In this document: positions 42,562-50,678 of the stretch, piece after piece | Numbering within the stretch: the first letter of the stretch is position 1 | Layout: the number at the start of each line of letters is the position of its first letter | NCBI GenBank assembly: GCA_017303735.1 | Contig: JAFLCF010000002.1 | Coordinates: forward strand, 1 to 64,000 | From: Anaerolineae bacterium | Lineage (GTDB): Bacteria > Chloroflexota > Anaerolineae > Anaerolineales > Villigracilaceae | Direction of reading: 5' to 3' | DNA length: 64,000 nucleotides | Made by a program: the position numbers and the translations under genes | The notes under the pieces: model-generated | What the model was told of the DNA's origin: nothing | Databases searched by the model: none | The model's input: only the letters and a program-made list of their open reading frames with translations

Positions 42562-43968
42562 TTGAACATCGAAAAACAATTTCAGGAAGACCATACCGTC
42601 AAACTGGTAGTGGAAGTAGACCAGGAAAAAATGGCTGTCTACAAAAAACGCGCTGCCGCAAAGATCTCAGAGCGGGGCAACATCTCTGGGTTTCGCCCCG
42701 GGAAAGCGCCGTATCACATCGTAGAACGCACCTACGGCGAAGCAGCCATCACCGAGCAGGCGATCGACATGTTCATCGATGCTGAATATTCCAACATCTT
42801 AAAAGAAGCGGATGTAAACCCGGGCGCTTCTGGCAGTTTGGAAAACATCGAAAGCATGGACCCGCCAAAGTTCATCTTTAGCGTTCCGCTGGCGCCCGTG
42901 ATCGACCTGGGTGATTACACCTCGGTGCGCCTGCCCTATGAATGGAAGGCTCCTGAACAGAAGGATGTGGATGCGGCGCTTGAAGAATTACGCCAGATGT
43001 ACGCCTCCACCGAGACCGTGGAACGGGCAATCGAATCTGGAGACTATGTGCTCCTCGACGTCTCGTCCGAAACCTCAGAACTCAACCGCACCGGCTTTGC
43101 AACCTTCGTCCGCAAAGAAGAGCGTGACACCGAGTGGCCCTACAACGGTTTCGCCAATGAACTTATCGGTTTGAAGGCTGGCGAAAGCAAGACCGTCAAG
43201 CATAGCTTCCCCAAAGATTGGGAAGTGGAAGACCTGCAAGGCAAAGATGTGGAATTGACCGCCACCATTAAGACCGTGCGCGGCGTGACCCTGCCCGAAG
43301 TTAATGATGAATTCGCCAAGACAACCGGCGCGGGTGAAACTGTCGATGCTTTGATGGAAGCGGTAAAGAAAGATGTTGAAACCCGTTCTCAGAACGAATA
43401 CGATGACAAATACTTTGTCGATCTGATCGAAATCGTTAAAGCAAACGCAACCATCAAGTACCATGAACACACCTTGGAACATGAAGGCGAGCATGTCTTG
43501 CAAGACCTTTCGCAGCGCCTCGCGCAACAAGGCATGGACCTCGACACATATTTCAAGATGCGCAGCACCACCCGCGAACAATTCGTTGAAACTGATGTGA
43601 AACCGGTTGCCCAAAAACGCCTGGAACGCGGTTTGATCCTCGATGAGATCGTGCGCAAGGAACAAATTCAGATCGATGATGAAGCCTTGAACGCAGAATA
43701 CATGAATGCCATTAACAACCTCGCCATGCAAGGCATGGACTTCAGCAAGGTTCGTGGCGGCAAGAAGGGGCAGAAAGAATTGAGCCAGGCGATCGCAATG
43801 GATGCCGCCAGCCGTGTGATGACCCGCAAGGCGCTGGATATGTTGAAGAGCATTGCAACCGGCAATTACAAGCCGTTCGAAGAACGCGAAGCCGAAGCCA
43901 AGCAAGCCGCCGAAGCTGCTGCAGAATCCGCTCCGGCAGAAGCTGGCGAAGAAAAAGCCGCAGAGTAA
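42562..43968 (+). CDS. tig: trigger factor
   Basis: 468-residue ribosome-associated chaperone and peptidyl-prolyl isomerase. The ribosome-binding N-terminal domain carries the signature GFRPGKAPYHIVERTYG around residues 43-60. The FKBP-like domain follows (~150-245, ESGDYVLLDVSSE to LTATIKTVRGV) and a helical C-terminal chaperone domain ends in an Ala/Glu-rich tail. Translation starts at a TTG with AGAGGT before it; no ATG is available upstream. Adjacent clpP follows the conserved tig-clpP order, but clpX is not next to it. Confidence 0.93.
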   Translation: MNIEKQFQEDHTVKLVVEVDQEKMAVYKKRAAAKISERGNISGFRPGKAPYHIVERTYGEAAITEQAIDMFIDAEYSNILKEADVNPGASGSLENIESMDPPKFIFSVPLAPVIDLGDYTSVRLPYEWKAPEQKDVDAALEELRQMYASTETVERAIESGDYVLLDVSSETSELNRTGFATFVRKEERDTEWPYNGFANELIGLKAGESKTVKHSFPKDWEVEDLQGKDVELTATIKTVRGVTLPEVNDEFAKTTGAGETVDALMEAVKKDVETRSQNEYDDKYFVDLIEIVKANATIKYHEHTLEHEGEHVLQDLSQRLAQQGMDLDTYFKMRSTTREQFVETDVKPVAQKRLERGLILDEIVRKEQIQIDDEALNAEYMNAINNLAMQGMDFSKVRGGKKGQKELSQAIAMDAASRVMTRKALDMLKSIATGNYKPFEEREAEAKQAAEAAAESAPAEAGEEKAAE

Positions 43969-44015
43969 GAAAAGGCGTTTCGAAGGCTGGCAGGCTTAGG
44001 TCTACGAATGAAGCG

Positions 44016-44067
44016 TGCGCCGCGTCCCACCGGGTAGAATTAGCCCGATCCAATCGGGCGCGGCGCA
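44016..44067 (+). other. nested hairpin between tig and clpP
   Basis: An outer stem TGCGCCGCG / CGCGGCGCA encloses an inner stem CCCGAT-CCA-ATCGGG directly against its 3' arm and an unpaired purine-rich segment. No T tract follows, so it may be an RNA processing or regulatory structure in the tig-clpP intergenic leader rather than a terminator. Confidence 0.5.
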
Positions 44068-44142
44068 TTTATATCGTCTATCAAACTCTAATGAAAATCC
44101 AATAGTCGCTCGGTAACATTGGTCGAATAAAGGAGACCGAAT

Positions 44143-44754
44143 ATGATCCCAGATTTTAAGAACGTAGTTCCAATGGTGGTTGAAAATACAGGTCGCGGCG
44201 AACGCGCTTATGATATTTACTCGCTGCTCCTGCGCAACAACATCATCTTCCTAGGCACGCCCATCGACGACCAGGTCGCAAATGTGATCGTTGCCCAGTT
44301 ATTGTTCCTGAATCACGAAGACCCTGAAAAAGAGATCCGCATGTACATCAACTCGCCCGGCGGCGTGATCTATGCGGGACTCGCGATCTATGACACGATG
44401 CAGATCATCTCGAACCCGATCAGCACCGTTGCCGTGGGCGTGACCGCCTCTTTCGGGACCGTGTTGCTGGCTGCTGGAACCAAGGGTCGACGCTACGCCC
44501 TGCCGCATGCCACCGTCCACATGCACCAGCCTCTCGGCGGCGCTCAGGGTCAGGCAACAGATATCGAAATTCAGGCGAAGCAGATTTTGCGCCTCAAGAG
44601 TCTGCTCAATGGCATTATGGCGAAGAATACCAATCAGCCGCTCGAAGTGATCGAACGCGACCTCGACCGCGATTACTATCTTGATGCCCAACAGGCTGTG
44701 GACTACGGCTTGGTGGATCAGATCATTGAGACGCCGGAGAAGGCGTTCAAGTAA
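44143..44754 (+). CDS. clpP: ATP-dependent Clp protease proteolytic subunit
   Basis: 203 residues of the serine protease that forms the ClpXP/ClpAP barrel. The triad is complete: Ser103 in VTASFG, His128 in HMHQPLGG and Asp177 in [25 protein letters not shown] forms the oxyanion and handle region. AAGGAGACCGAAT gives a good ribosome site. The nucleophile context ASFG differs from the usual ASMG but keeps the Ser. An intrinsic terminator follows at once, so clpX is not co-transcribed. Confidence 0.95.
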   Translation: MIPDFKNVVPMVVENTGRGERAYDIYSLLLRNNIIFLGTPIDDQVANVIVAQLLFLNHEDPEKEIRMYINSPGGVIYAGLAIYDTMQIISNPISTVAVGVTASFGTVLLAAGTKGRRYALPHATVHMHQPLGGAQGQATDIEIQAKQILRLKSLLNGIMAKNTNQPLEVIERDLDRDYYLDAQQAVDYGLVDQIIETPEKAFK

Positions 44755-44778
44755 TTTGTAATTTGTAATTTGTAATTA
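44753..44778. repeat. tandem TAATTTG microrepeat
   Basis: Three successive TAATTTG units followed by TAATTAG immediately after the clpP stop codon; the word family resembles the patches around 16.1 and 16.7 kb. Confidence 0.6.
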
Positions 44779-44779
44779 G

Positions 44780-44813
44780 AGACCCTGAGGAGAAATCTTT
44801 GGGGTCTTTTTTT
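44780..44813 (+). terminator. terminator of clpP
   Basis: AGACCC / GGGTCT stem with a 16-base purine-rich loop followed by seven T residues. Confidence 0.75.
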
Positions 44814-44898
44814 GTGGGTATAATGCGCGCTGCGTTGTTCGTGATACGTGAAGCGTAAAACGTGATGCGCAAATCTGAAATCGGAAATATAAAATCGT

Positions 44899-45678
44899 AT
44901 GCTTCCTTCAAATATCAAAGCTCTTATTCTTGACATGGACGGTGTGATCTGGAAAGGCGACGCCCCCATCGGTGACTTGCCCGCCACGTTCAAACGAATC
45001 CGCGAGCGCGGGTTGAAGTTCGTATTCGCTACCAATAACGGAACGAAGACTCCTGAAGACTATCAGAAAAAACTTGCCGAACTCGGCGTGGACGTGGAAC
45101 CTTCACAAGTCGTTACTTCGGCGTTGGGAGTAGCCTTCATGTTAGCACAGAAGCATCCGCGTGGGACGAAGGTCTTCATGATCGGTGAAAATGGCATTCG
45201 CGTGGCGTTGGAAGAACAGGGCTTTGAAGTCCTTGGTTTGGACGATGCGCCACAAGCCGAAGCCGTAGTGATGGGCATTGACCGCGGAATCAATTTTCAA
45301 AAAATGGCAGAGGCGACCTTGCTCGTGCGGGCAGGACGTCCGTTTTACACGACGAATACCGACCGCACCTTCCCCACTCCGCGCGGAGAGATCCCTGGCT
45401 CTGGGTCCTGGCTTTCGGTGGTGACTACTGCAACGGGAGTTGAACCGCTTGTGGCGGGTAAACCTTTCCCCTACTTGATGGAGCTTTCTCTGCAAAGACT
45501 AGGAACTACTAAAGAAGAAACGCTGGTCGTCGGGGATCGCCTCGAAACGGATATTGCGTCGGGGAAAGCGGTGGGTTGCCCAACGGCTTTTGTGCTAAGT
45601 GGCGTCTCGAAACTGGAAGAAGCAAAGGATTGGAATCCAGATATTGTTGCTGATAGTTTGGCAGCACTTGTGGCATAA
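44899..45678 (+). CDS. HAD-superfamily phosphatase, NagD-like (IIA)
   Basis: 259 residues with the four HAD motifs: DMDGVIW (nucleophile Asp and acid/base Asp), FATNNGT, the lysine in VAGKPFPYLM, and VVGDRLETDIASG. The cap domain between motifs 2 and 3 is of the C2 type. NagD-like enzymes dephosphorylate sugar phosphates, nucleotides or glycolytic by-products such as phosphoglycolate; the exact substrate is uncertain. Upstream are short repeated words and no clear ribosome site. Confidence 0.88.
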   Translation: MLPSNIKALILDMDGVIWKGDAPIGDLPATFKRIRERGLKFVFATNNGTKTPEDYQKKLAELGVDVEPSQVVTSALGVAFMLAQKHPRGTKVFMIGENGIRVALEEQGFEVLGLDDAPQAEAVVMGIDRGINFQKMAEATLLVRAGRPFYTTNTDRTFPTPRGEIPGSGSWLSVVTTATGVEPLVAGKPFPYLMELSLQRLGTTKEETLVVGDRLETDIASGKAVGCPTAFVLSGVSKLEEAKDWNPDIVADSLAALVA

Positions 45679-45679
45679 C

Positions 45680-45714
45680 AAAAAAGAGACCTGCAATGTT
45701 GCAGGTCTCTTTTT
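45680..45714. terminator. bidirectional terminator
   Basis: AAAAAGAGACCTGCAA / TTGCAGGTCTCTTTTT stem between convergent genes, with T tracts on both strands. Confidence 0.9.
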
Positions 45715-45721
45715 ACTTAAG

Positions 45722-46747
45722 TTACGGGCATTGTCCTATTACATTTGCCTGCGATGCTTTCCCACCAGCATTGAATGCCTCTACACTGTATGTGATTGGC
45801 GTATTCGCATCGTAAAGAACGTTTGTCACTCTACCATTCACTTTGACTTGATATGAAGTTGTATCTGCAGGGGCAATATCTGCCAGGATGCCACCAACAT
45901 AAATATTAAACCCCTGCTCATTATTGGACTTGTCTTCCCAAGTAAGTTGCCCGGTGTATTCATATTGCGTCCCATTAGGAGTACAAGTAAGTACAATAAC
46001 TGGATTGTTTGCTGCAACTGGAGTGGAGACAGAGCTTGTTGAAGTAGCTGTTACCGTTCCAGGGGTTCCTGTTATCGCCGTACCACCCACCTTGACTTTG
46101 ACATAAAATGATGTGCCAAAGTTCTGTCCGCTATCGTTGGTGAGGATCCAATAGCCAATAGCGTCACCTGCGGTTGCCGGGGCGGTCATGGCGACTGAAA
46201 CATCACCAGAAGCACCCGGAGCGACCGTAACCGTCAGGGGAGTAGCAACACCACCCATGGCATTCCCGGAGACAAAACTGACTTTATAAGCTGTCGTCCA
46301 CGGGCAGGAGCCAGTGTTCTGTAACTTCCAAGTTTTGGTGAAAGTCTGACCGGGGGTAACGACTGTATCGTCGGGGAAGGTGACATCTGCAACATACGCC
46401 GAGTTGTTGCAACCCACTGCCCCGGAGGGAGCTGAGGATGTATTCGAAGCAATTGGCAGATTTGTGAACAAGGTTGGGCTGGCAAGCGGCGCAACAGTAA
46501 AGGTCGCTGTTGGGGTGAAGGCTAATGTCGGTGTGGCGGATGGCGCGGAGGCTTGCAAGGTCAATTGCTGAGCCGCCACGGTCGCAGCGGCATTGGTATA
46601 CACGGCATTCACATCGGCTTCAGCGTCATCCCCACCGTTGAATGCAGCCACCAGGGCAATAATGCCCGAAAGGACAAGCACCCCTACGAGAATCCACAAG
46701 AATATATTCTTCGGAAAAGTTGATTTGGGTTTCATTGGTTTTAGCAT
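45722..46747 (-). CDS. membrane-anchored NBR1-Ig-like domain protein
   Basis: About 341 residues from the ATG at 46747 (AATAGGAGAAAAT before it). A short basic tail and one membrane helix (~15-38) are followed by a Thr/Pro/Ala-rich stalk (~75-105) and an Ig-like domain of the Next-to-BRCA1 type (~110-225). The latter shows PGQTFTKTWKLQNTGSCPWT, VSFVSGN and the final IGYWILTNDSGQNFGTSFYV. A second Thr/Ser linker leads to a fibronectin III-like domain (LTWEDKSNNEQGFNIYV). Such proteins are frequent on Chloroflexota cell surfaces; binding partners are unknown. Confidence 0.8.
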   Translation of the reverse strand: MLKPMKPKSTFPKNIFLWILVGVLVLSGIIALVAAFNGGDDAEADVNAVYTNAAATVAAQQLTLQASAPSATPTLAFTPTATFTVAPLASPTLFTNLPIASNTSSAPSGAVGCNNSAYVADVTFPDDTVVTPGQTFTKTWKLQNTGSCPWTTAYKVSFVSGNAMGGVATPLTVTVAPGASGDVSVAMTAPATAGDAIGYWILTNDSGQNFGTSFYVKVKVGGTAITGTPGTVTATSTSSVSTPVAANNPVIVLTCTPNGTQYEYTGQLTWEDKSNNEQGFNIYVGGILADIAPADTTSYQVKVNGRVTNVLYDANTPITYSVEAFNAGGKASQANVIGQCP

Positions 46748-46909
46748 ATTTTCTCCTATTTCGAATTGCAAGGATGAGGATTATATGTGAAAAAAATTAG
46801 GAATAGATAGGTATTTCCCTACGATTTTCCTACTCTTATTGTACGACGCCGGGGTAAAGTTGAAAGTTCCTTGGTAACCCACATGAATACAAGCGAGTCC
46901 TTGAATGGG

Positions 46910-47062
46910 TAATTAACGCCAATAATGGATAAGAAATTTTTGAAATTCACCACAGATAAACGCAGATGTACACAGATTGGGCGTCTGAATTTCGGCAAAA
47001 CAATCAGCTTTTATCCAGTTTATCTGTGGTTAAGAACGGTTATCCGCTATTCATGTTAATTA
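46910..47062. repeat. MITE-like inverted-repeat element
   Basis: The arms begin TAATTAAC at 46910 and, inverted, end at 47062. They share AATA, GGATAA and a perfect 13-bp ACCACAGATAAAC (46949-46961, mirrored at 47018-47030). The 56-base centre contains further CAGAT words. This fills most of the 352-base stretch between the NBR1-Ig and rlmN genes; no ORF is inside. Confidence 0.6.
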
Positions 47063-47099
47063 AAAAACAGTAGGGTAAAATAGGTGTCCTACTATTCCC

Positions 47100-48191
47100 A
47101 TGCTTATTTATGATCTTGATCTCCCTACCCTCGAAACCCTTCTGAAAGAATGGAATGAACCAGCCTATCGTGCCAAACAGATATGGCAGGGGCTTTATCA
47201 CCATCTTTATTCTTCTTCAGATCAGTTCAGCAATCTGCCAGCCTCTCTCAGAAAAAAAATGGCAGAAGAACTGCACTTCAATCCATTTACCGTAAAAACC
47301 TATCTCGATTCTGCAGATGGGTCTACACGTAAGACCCTCTTTCAATTACCCGATGGAAATTTGATCGAGGCTGTTTTGATGCGCTACGGCGACCCGGCAG
47401 ATGACCCGCAAATGGCAACTTCTGACACAAACCGTCGCGGTGCAAAACAACGCCGTACGCTGTGCATTTCAACCCAGGCAGGATGCGCCATGGGATGTGT
47501 TTTTTGTGCTACGGGTCAATTGGGCTTCAAGCGCAATTTATCCAGCGGCGAGATCGTGGCGCAGGTTATGTATTATGCGCAAATGCTAAAAGAACAAAAT
47601 GAAACGGTCAGCAATGTCGTTTTCATGGGCATGGGCGAACCCTTTCACAATTACGATAACGTCATGGCGGCAATCGACCGTTTGAACGACGCGGATGGGT
47701 TCAAGTTTGGTGCGCGACGCTTGACCATTTCTACAGTGGGGCTGGCATCACAGATCCGCAAATTTGCAGATGAGCAACGGCAGGTAAATCTCGCCATATC
47801 CCTGCACGCCGCAGATAATGAGGAACGTCTTGCCATTATGCCGGTCAACAAACGTTACAAGATCGATGATGTGATCGAGGCTTGCAGATATTACATCGAA
47901 AAAACGCATCGCCGCGTGACCTTCGAATGGGCGCTCATTAACGGAGTCAACGATACGCCTGAGGTAGCGCAGAAACTGGCGAGACGACTCAAGGGGTTGC
48001 TTTGTCATGTCAATGCAATTCCGTTAAACCCAACTCAGGGATACGATGGTGAAGCAACAGACCGTCAGCGTGCACAACTCTTCAAAGAGACATTGGAACA
48101 TGCCGGAATTCCATGCACGATCCGCATGCGGCGTGGAATTGATATCAATGCAGGCTGCGGTCAACTCGCTGGCGCGGAGTCGGAAAAATAA
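47100..48191 (+). CDS. rlmN: dual-specificity RNA methyltransferase RlmN
   Basis: Radical-SAM enzyme methylating C2 of A2503 in 23S rRNA and A37 of some tRNAs. 363 residues. The [4Fe-4S] motif C-x3-C-x2-C is in STQAGCAMGCVFCATG, followed by GQLGFKRNLSSGEIVAQV and VVFMGMGEPFHNYDN. The methyl-carrying Cys is near the end in INAGCGQL. An N-terminal RNA-binding domain precedes the barrel. The short leader has an AGTAGG/CCTACT inverted repeat around a TAAAAT box (47070-47094). Confidence 0.95.
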   Translation: MLIYDLDLPTLETLLKEWNEPAYRAKQIWQGLYHHLYSSSDQFSNLPASLRKKMAEELHFNPFTVKTYLDSADGSTRKTLFQLPDGNLIEAVLMRYGDPADDPQMATSDTNRRGAKQRRTLCISTQAGCAMGCVFCATGQLGFKRNLSSGEIVAQVMYYAQMLKEQNETVSNVVFMGMGEPFHNYDNVMAAIDRLNDADGFKFGARRLTISTVGLASQIRKFADEQRQVNLAISLHAADNEERLAIMPVNKRYKIDDVIEACRYYIEKTHRRVTFEWALINGVNDTPEVAQKLARRLKGLLCHVNAIPLNPTQGYDGEATDRQRAQLFKETLEHAGIPCTIRMRRGIDINAGCGQLAGAESEK

Positions 48192-48369
48192 AATGTTCGC
48201 GCCTTACATATAAATAATAAAATGTCAATGATATGCACCAAAAAATAGTACTCATGGTTGAAGCCATGTGTTTGGGATATGGTGTATAATCCGAATATCT
48301 TAACAAGCTTAAAAGTTTGTGCAAGCGCCGAAAAATTATTTTTAAAAAGGCATTATTCGAAAATAAAAT

Positions 48370-49026
48370 ATGAAGACCACAACTCTTTTGGTCATTGAAG
48401 CCAAACATGCTGAAGTCCCTTCTTTTGCTGCCGACCTGCAGAAGAAGGGATTTGATGTCCATATTGCTCAGAATGGCAGCAAGGCTGTTGCGTTGTTGAA
48501 AGAAGTCAGTCCGAGCCTTGTTGTTGTGAATGCGGCATCCATGCGAAGTACGGGGTTGCGCATTTGTCAGGCGTTGCGCGAAAAGGATGCAAAACTCCCC
48601 ATCGTTCTGATCCTTGATGAAGATAAAGAAGTAAGCAAAGATGCCGCCGATGCCGTGCTGACCCTGCCCTTCACGGTTCAAAAACTTGCCAACCGCATCA
48701 AGCCTTTATTGCCCGGCGATGGCAAGAATGTTCTGCATGTCGGTCCCATCCGCCTGGATCTTGAGAAACGACGCGTGCGTTGCATGGGCAAGAGCAGCAA
48801 GCTCACCCCGCGGCTGGTAACTCTGCTTCAATTATTGATGGACAAACATGGAGAAGTGGTTGAACGCGAGCCCCTCTTCAAAAAAGCATGGGAAACGAAT
48901 TACACCGGTGACACACGCACACTCGATGTACATATCTCCTGGCTGCGACGAGCCATCGAACTCGACCCCGATAACCCAAAGTTTCTCAAGACCGTACGCG
49001 GGGTCGGCTACCGGTTAGATATTTAG
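48370..49026 (+). CDS. response-regulator-like winged-helix protein with a degenerate receiver
   Basis: 218 residues. The N-terminal ~115 residues have the receiver fold but lack its chemistry: the phospho-acceptor position reads VVVNAASM (Asn instead of Asp), the acidic pocket near LLVIEAKH is reduced, and the usual Lys of the KPF element is Leu (LPFTV). The C-terminal ~100 residues are an OmpR/PhoB winged helix (SSKLTPRLVTLLQLLMDKHG, TRTLDVHISWLRRAIE, VRGVGYRLDI). It probably binds DNA without phosphorylation control. No kinase gene is adjacent. A TATAAT box lies at 48285-48290. Confidence 0.85.
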   Translation: MKTTTLLVIEAKHAEVPSFAADLQKKGFDVHIAQNGSKAVALLKEVSPSLVVVNAASMRSTGLRICQALREKDAKLPIVLILDEDKEVSKDAADAVLTLPFTVQKLANRIKPLLPGDGKNVLHVGPIRLDLEKRRVRCMGKSSKLTPRLVTLLQLLMDKHGEVVEREPLFKKAWETNYTGDTRTLDVHISWLRRAIELDPDNPKFLKTVRGVGYRLDI

Positions 49027-49042
49027 TATAGCAGTTGACTAT

Positions 49043-49071
49043 TTGCTTTTCTACCCCTATTCAGATATAAT
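49043..49071 (+). promoter_or_regulatory. promoter of the restriction-modification operon
   Basis: TTGCTT, 17 bases, TATAAT, with the expected start of transcription near 49078 and a leader of ~85 bases to the ATG. Confidence 0.65.
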
Positions 49072-49086
49072 AGAACTTAAGTTCTA
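49071..49086. promoter_or_regulatory. 16-bp palindrome over the start of transcription (SOS-box-like)
   Basis: TAGAACTTAAGTTCTA is perfectly palindromic and contains GAAC-N4-GTTC, the form of LexA boxes in Gram-positive bacteria. It overlaps the last base of the -10 box and the predicted +1, where a bound repressor would block the promoter. Confidence 0.5.
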
Positions 49087-49163
49087 AAAACTGTTGTTTT
49101 AGTTTGGTCTTTCCAACCATTCAATTAAATGACAACTAAATAAATTTGCGAACAAATAAACCC

Positions 49164-50678
49164 ATGAGCAATGAAATATATTTTGGCGACAACCTACCAA
49201 TACTAAGAAACCTCCAAAGCGAAACTGTAGATTTAATATACATAGACCCTCCATTTAACACAAAAAAAACTCAGAAAAGAACAACTGTAAAAACTATCCA
49301 AGACAAAAACGGGGATCGTATTGGGTTTAAGGGTCAAACATACAAAACCATTGAATTAAGCACTAGAGCATACGAAGACTCCTTTGAATCTCTAGTTAAT
49401 TTCCTTCGTCCAAGGTTGGTCGAAGCATACAGAATTCTAAGCCCTCATGGCAGTTTATATTTTCATATTGACTATCGCGAAGTTCATTATTGTAAAATTT
49501 TATTAGATGAAATATTCGGGCGAGAATCTTTTTTAAACGAAATTATCTGGGCTTACGATTATGGCGGTAGAGCTAAAACTAAATGGCCGGCAAAACATGA
49601 CAATATTTTATTTTACGTAAAAGACCCTCAAAGATATGTCTTTAACTTAAAAGATGTCGAAAGAGAGCCATACATGGCCCCTGGACTCGTCGGTGCAGAG
49701 AAGGCACAACACGGTAAAACCCCAACAGATACTTGGTGGCCAACTTTCACTGGAACAAAAAGCACTCGATCACCACAAGATACCTGGTGGTTCTTTTTTG
49801 CAAAAGGGCAGCAAAATGACACTTGGTGGCAAACCATTGTACCAACAGCAAGTAAAGAGAGAGTTGGATATCCGACCCAGAAGCCCAGAAAGTTAATTGA
49901 TAGAATAATCAAGGCATCCTCAAATAAAGGTGATACTGTTTTAGATTTTTTCGCAGGGAGCGGAACAGTTGGTGAAAGCTGCTTGGAATTGGGGCGGCAA
50001 TTTGTATTGATTGATAATAATAGACCTTCTCTTGAGGTTATGGCTCAAAGATTCTCAAAATACTCGAATATAAAATGGATAAATTTCAATCCAAAGCCAT
50101 TTCAAATCCTTAAAGAAGAAAAATCTTTACCGAGTACAAAACAAGAAACACTAAAACTAAGTGAAGAGTACATAATGTTTGTGGCAACTTCTAGTGCGCT
50201 CAGAGAAGAGCTAGAAGAGACGAATGAACTTTGGTCAAACAGTCCATTTGAATGGGCAGTTAAACTCCCCCCTCGAAAAAAGGGGAAATTGGGTGGGAAG
50301 CTTATTGCCTCATGGCTAGCCAGTAAAGATTTACGAATTGATACATCGAAAGATTCAAGTGAAACAATCTCCATAAATGGGCATAAAATTGCTATCAAAT
50401 TTTCGACGCTTTGGACTAATAAAACATACAAGTTCCAACAAATCAGAAGTACTGGCTACGAATTTGTATTATGTCTAGGCATATCTCCGTTTGAAATAAA
50501 CTGTTGGATTTTCGAGAGAAAATACGCACTTGAACATGCAAAAAAACAGCACAAAGGTGGCGCTAAATCGGAATATTGGATAACCATTGATCCTAAAAAT
50601 CCGCCTGAATGGGCAAGGGAACACGGCGGAACATTAAGTCAAGTTTACAAACTACTAAAAAGGCTGACCCAGAAATGA
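49164..50678 (+). CDS. DNA methyltransferase (beta-type N6-A/N4-C) with a C-terminal nuclease-like domain
   Basis: 504 residues from the ATG at 49164; a TTG six codons earlier is possible. The catalytic motif IV DPPF is at 28-31 and the SAM motif DFFAGSG at 261-267, the order of beta-class amino-methyltransferases (N6-adenine or N4-cytosine). YPTQKP precedes motif I. Between them DTWW occurs three times (189, 206, 219) where homologues usually have one DxWW. Residues ~345-504 match the next gene along its whole length (SPFEWAVKLP, NGHKIAIKFSTLW, QQIRSTGYEFVLCLGISPF), but the acidic residues of the nuclease active site are Thr401 and Ala410. The gene is AT-rich compared with its surroundings, and overlaps the nuclease gene by ATGA. 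Confidence 0.88.
   Translation: MSNEIYFGDNLPILRNLQSETVDLIYIDPPFNTKKTQKRTTVKTIQDKNGDRIGFKGQTYKTIELSTRAYEDSFESLVNFLRPRLVEAYRILSPHGSLYFHIDYREVHYCKILLDEIFGRESFLNEIIWAYDYGGRAKTKWPAKHDNILFYVKDPQRYVFNLKDVEREPYMAPGLVGAEKAQHGKTPTDTWWPTFTGTKSTRSPQDTWWFFFAKGQQNDTWWQTIVPTASKERVGYPTQKPRKLIDRIIKASSNKGDTVLDFFAGSGTVGESCLELGRQFVLIDNNRPSLEVMAQRFSKYSNIKWINFNPKPFQILKEEKSLPSTKQETLKLSEEYIMFVATSSALREELEETNELWSNSPFEWAVKLPPRKKGKLGGKLIASWLASKDLRIDTSKDSSETISINGHKIAIKFSTLWTNKTYKFQQIRSTGYEFVLCLGISPFEINCWIFERKYALEHAKKQHKGGAKSEYWITIDPKNPPEWAREHGGTLSQVYKLLKRLTQK

Noticed and set aside
42379..42594. Open frame on the minus strand across the tRNA-Leu gene (contains MEGVEPSRLAAHDPKS)
   Set aside because: It is the antisense reading of the tRNA-Leu gene. 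This peptide is a well-known false prediction at leucine tRNA loci.
43075..43905. 276-codon open frame opposite the trigger factor gene
   Set aside because: Shadow of a conserved gene; no ribosome site and no domain.
44443..44460. Loss of the ClpP catalytic serine because the usual ASMG motif is missing
   Set aside because: The motif reads ASFG and the Ser (103) is retained together with His128 and Asp177.
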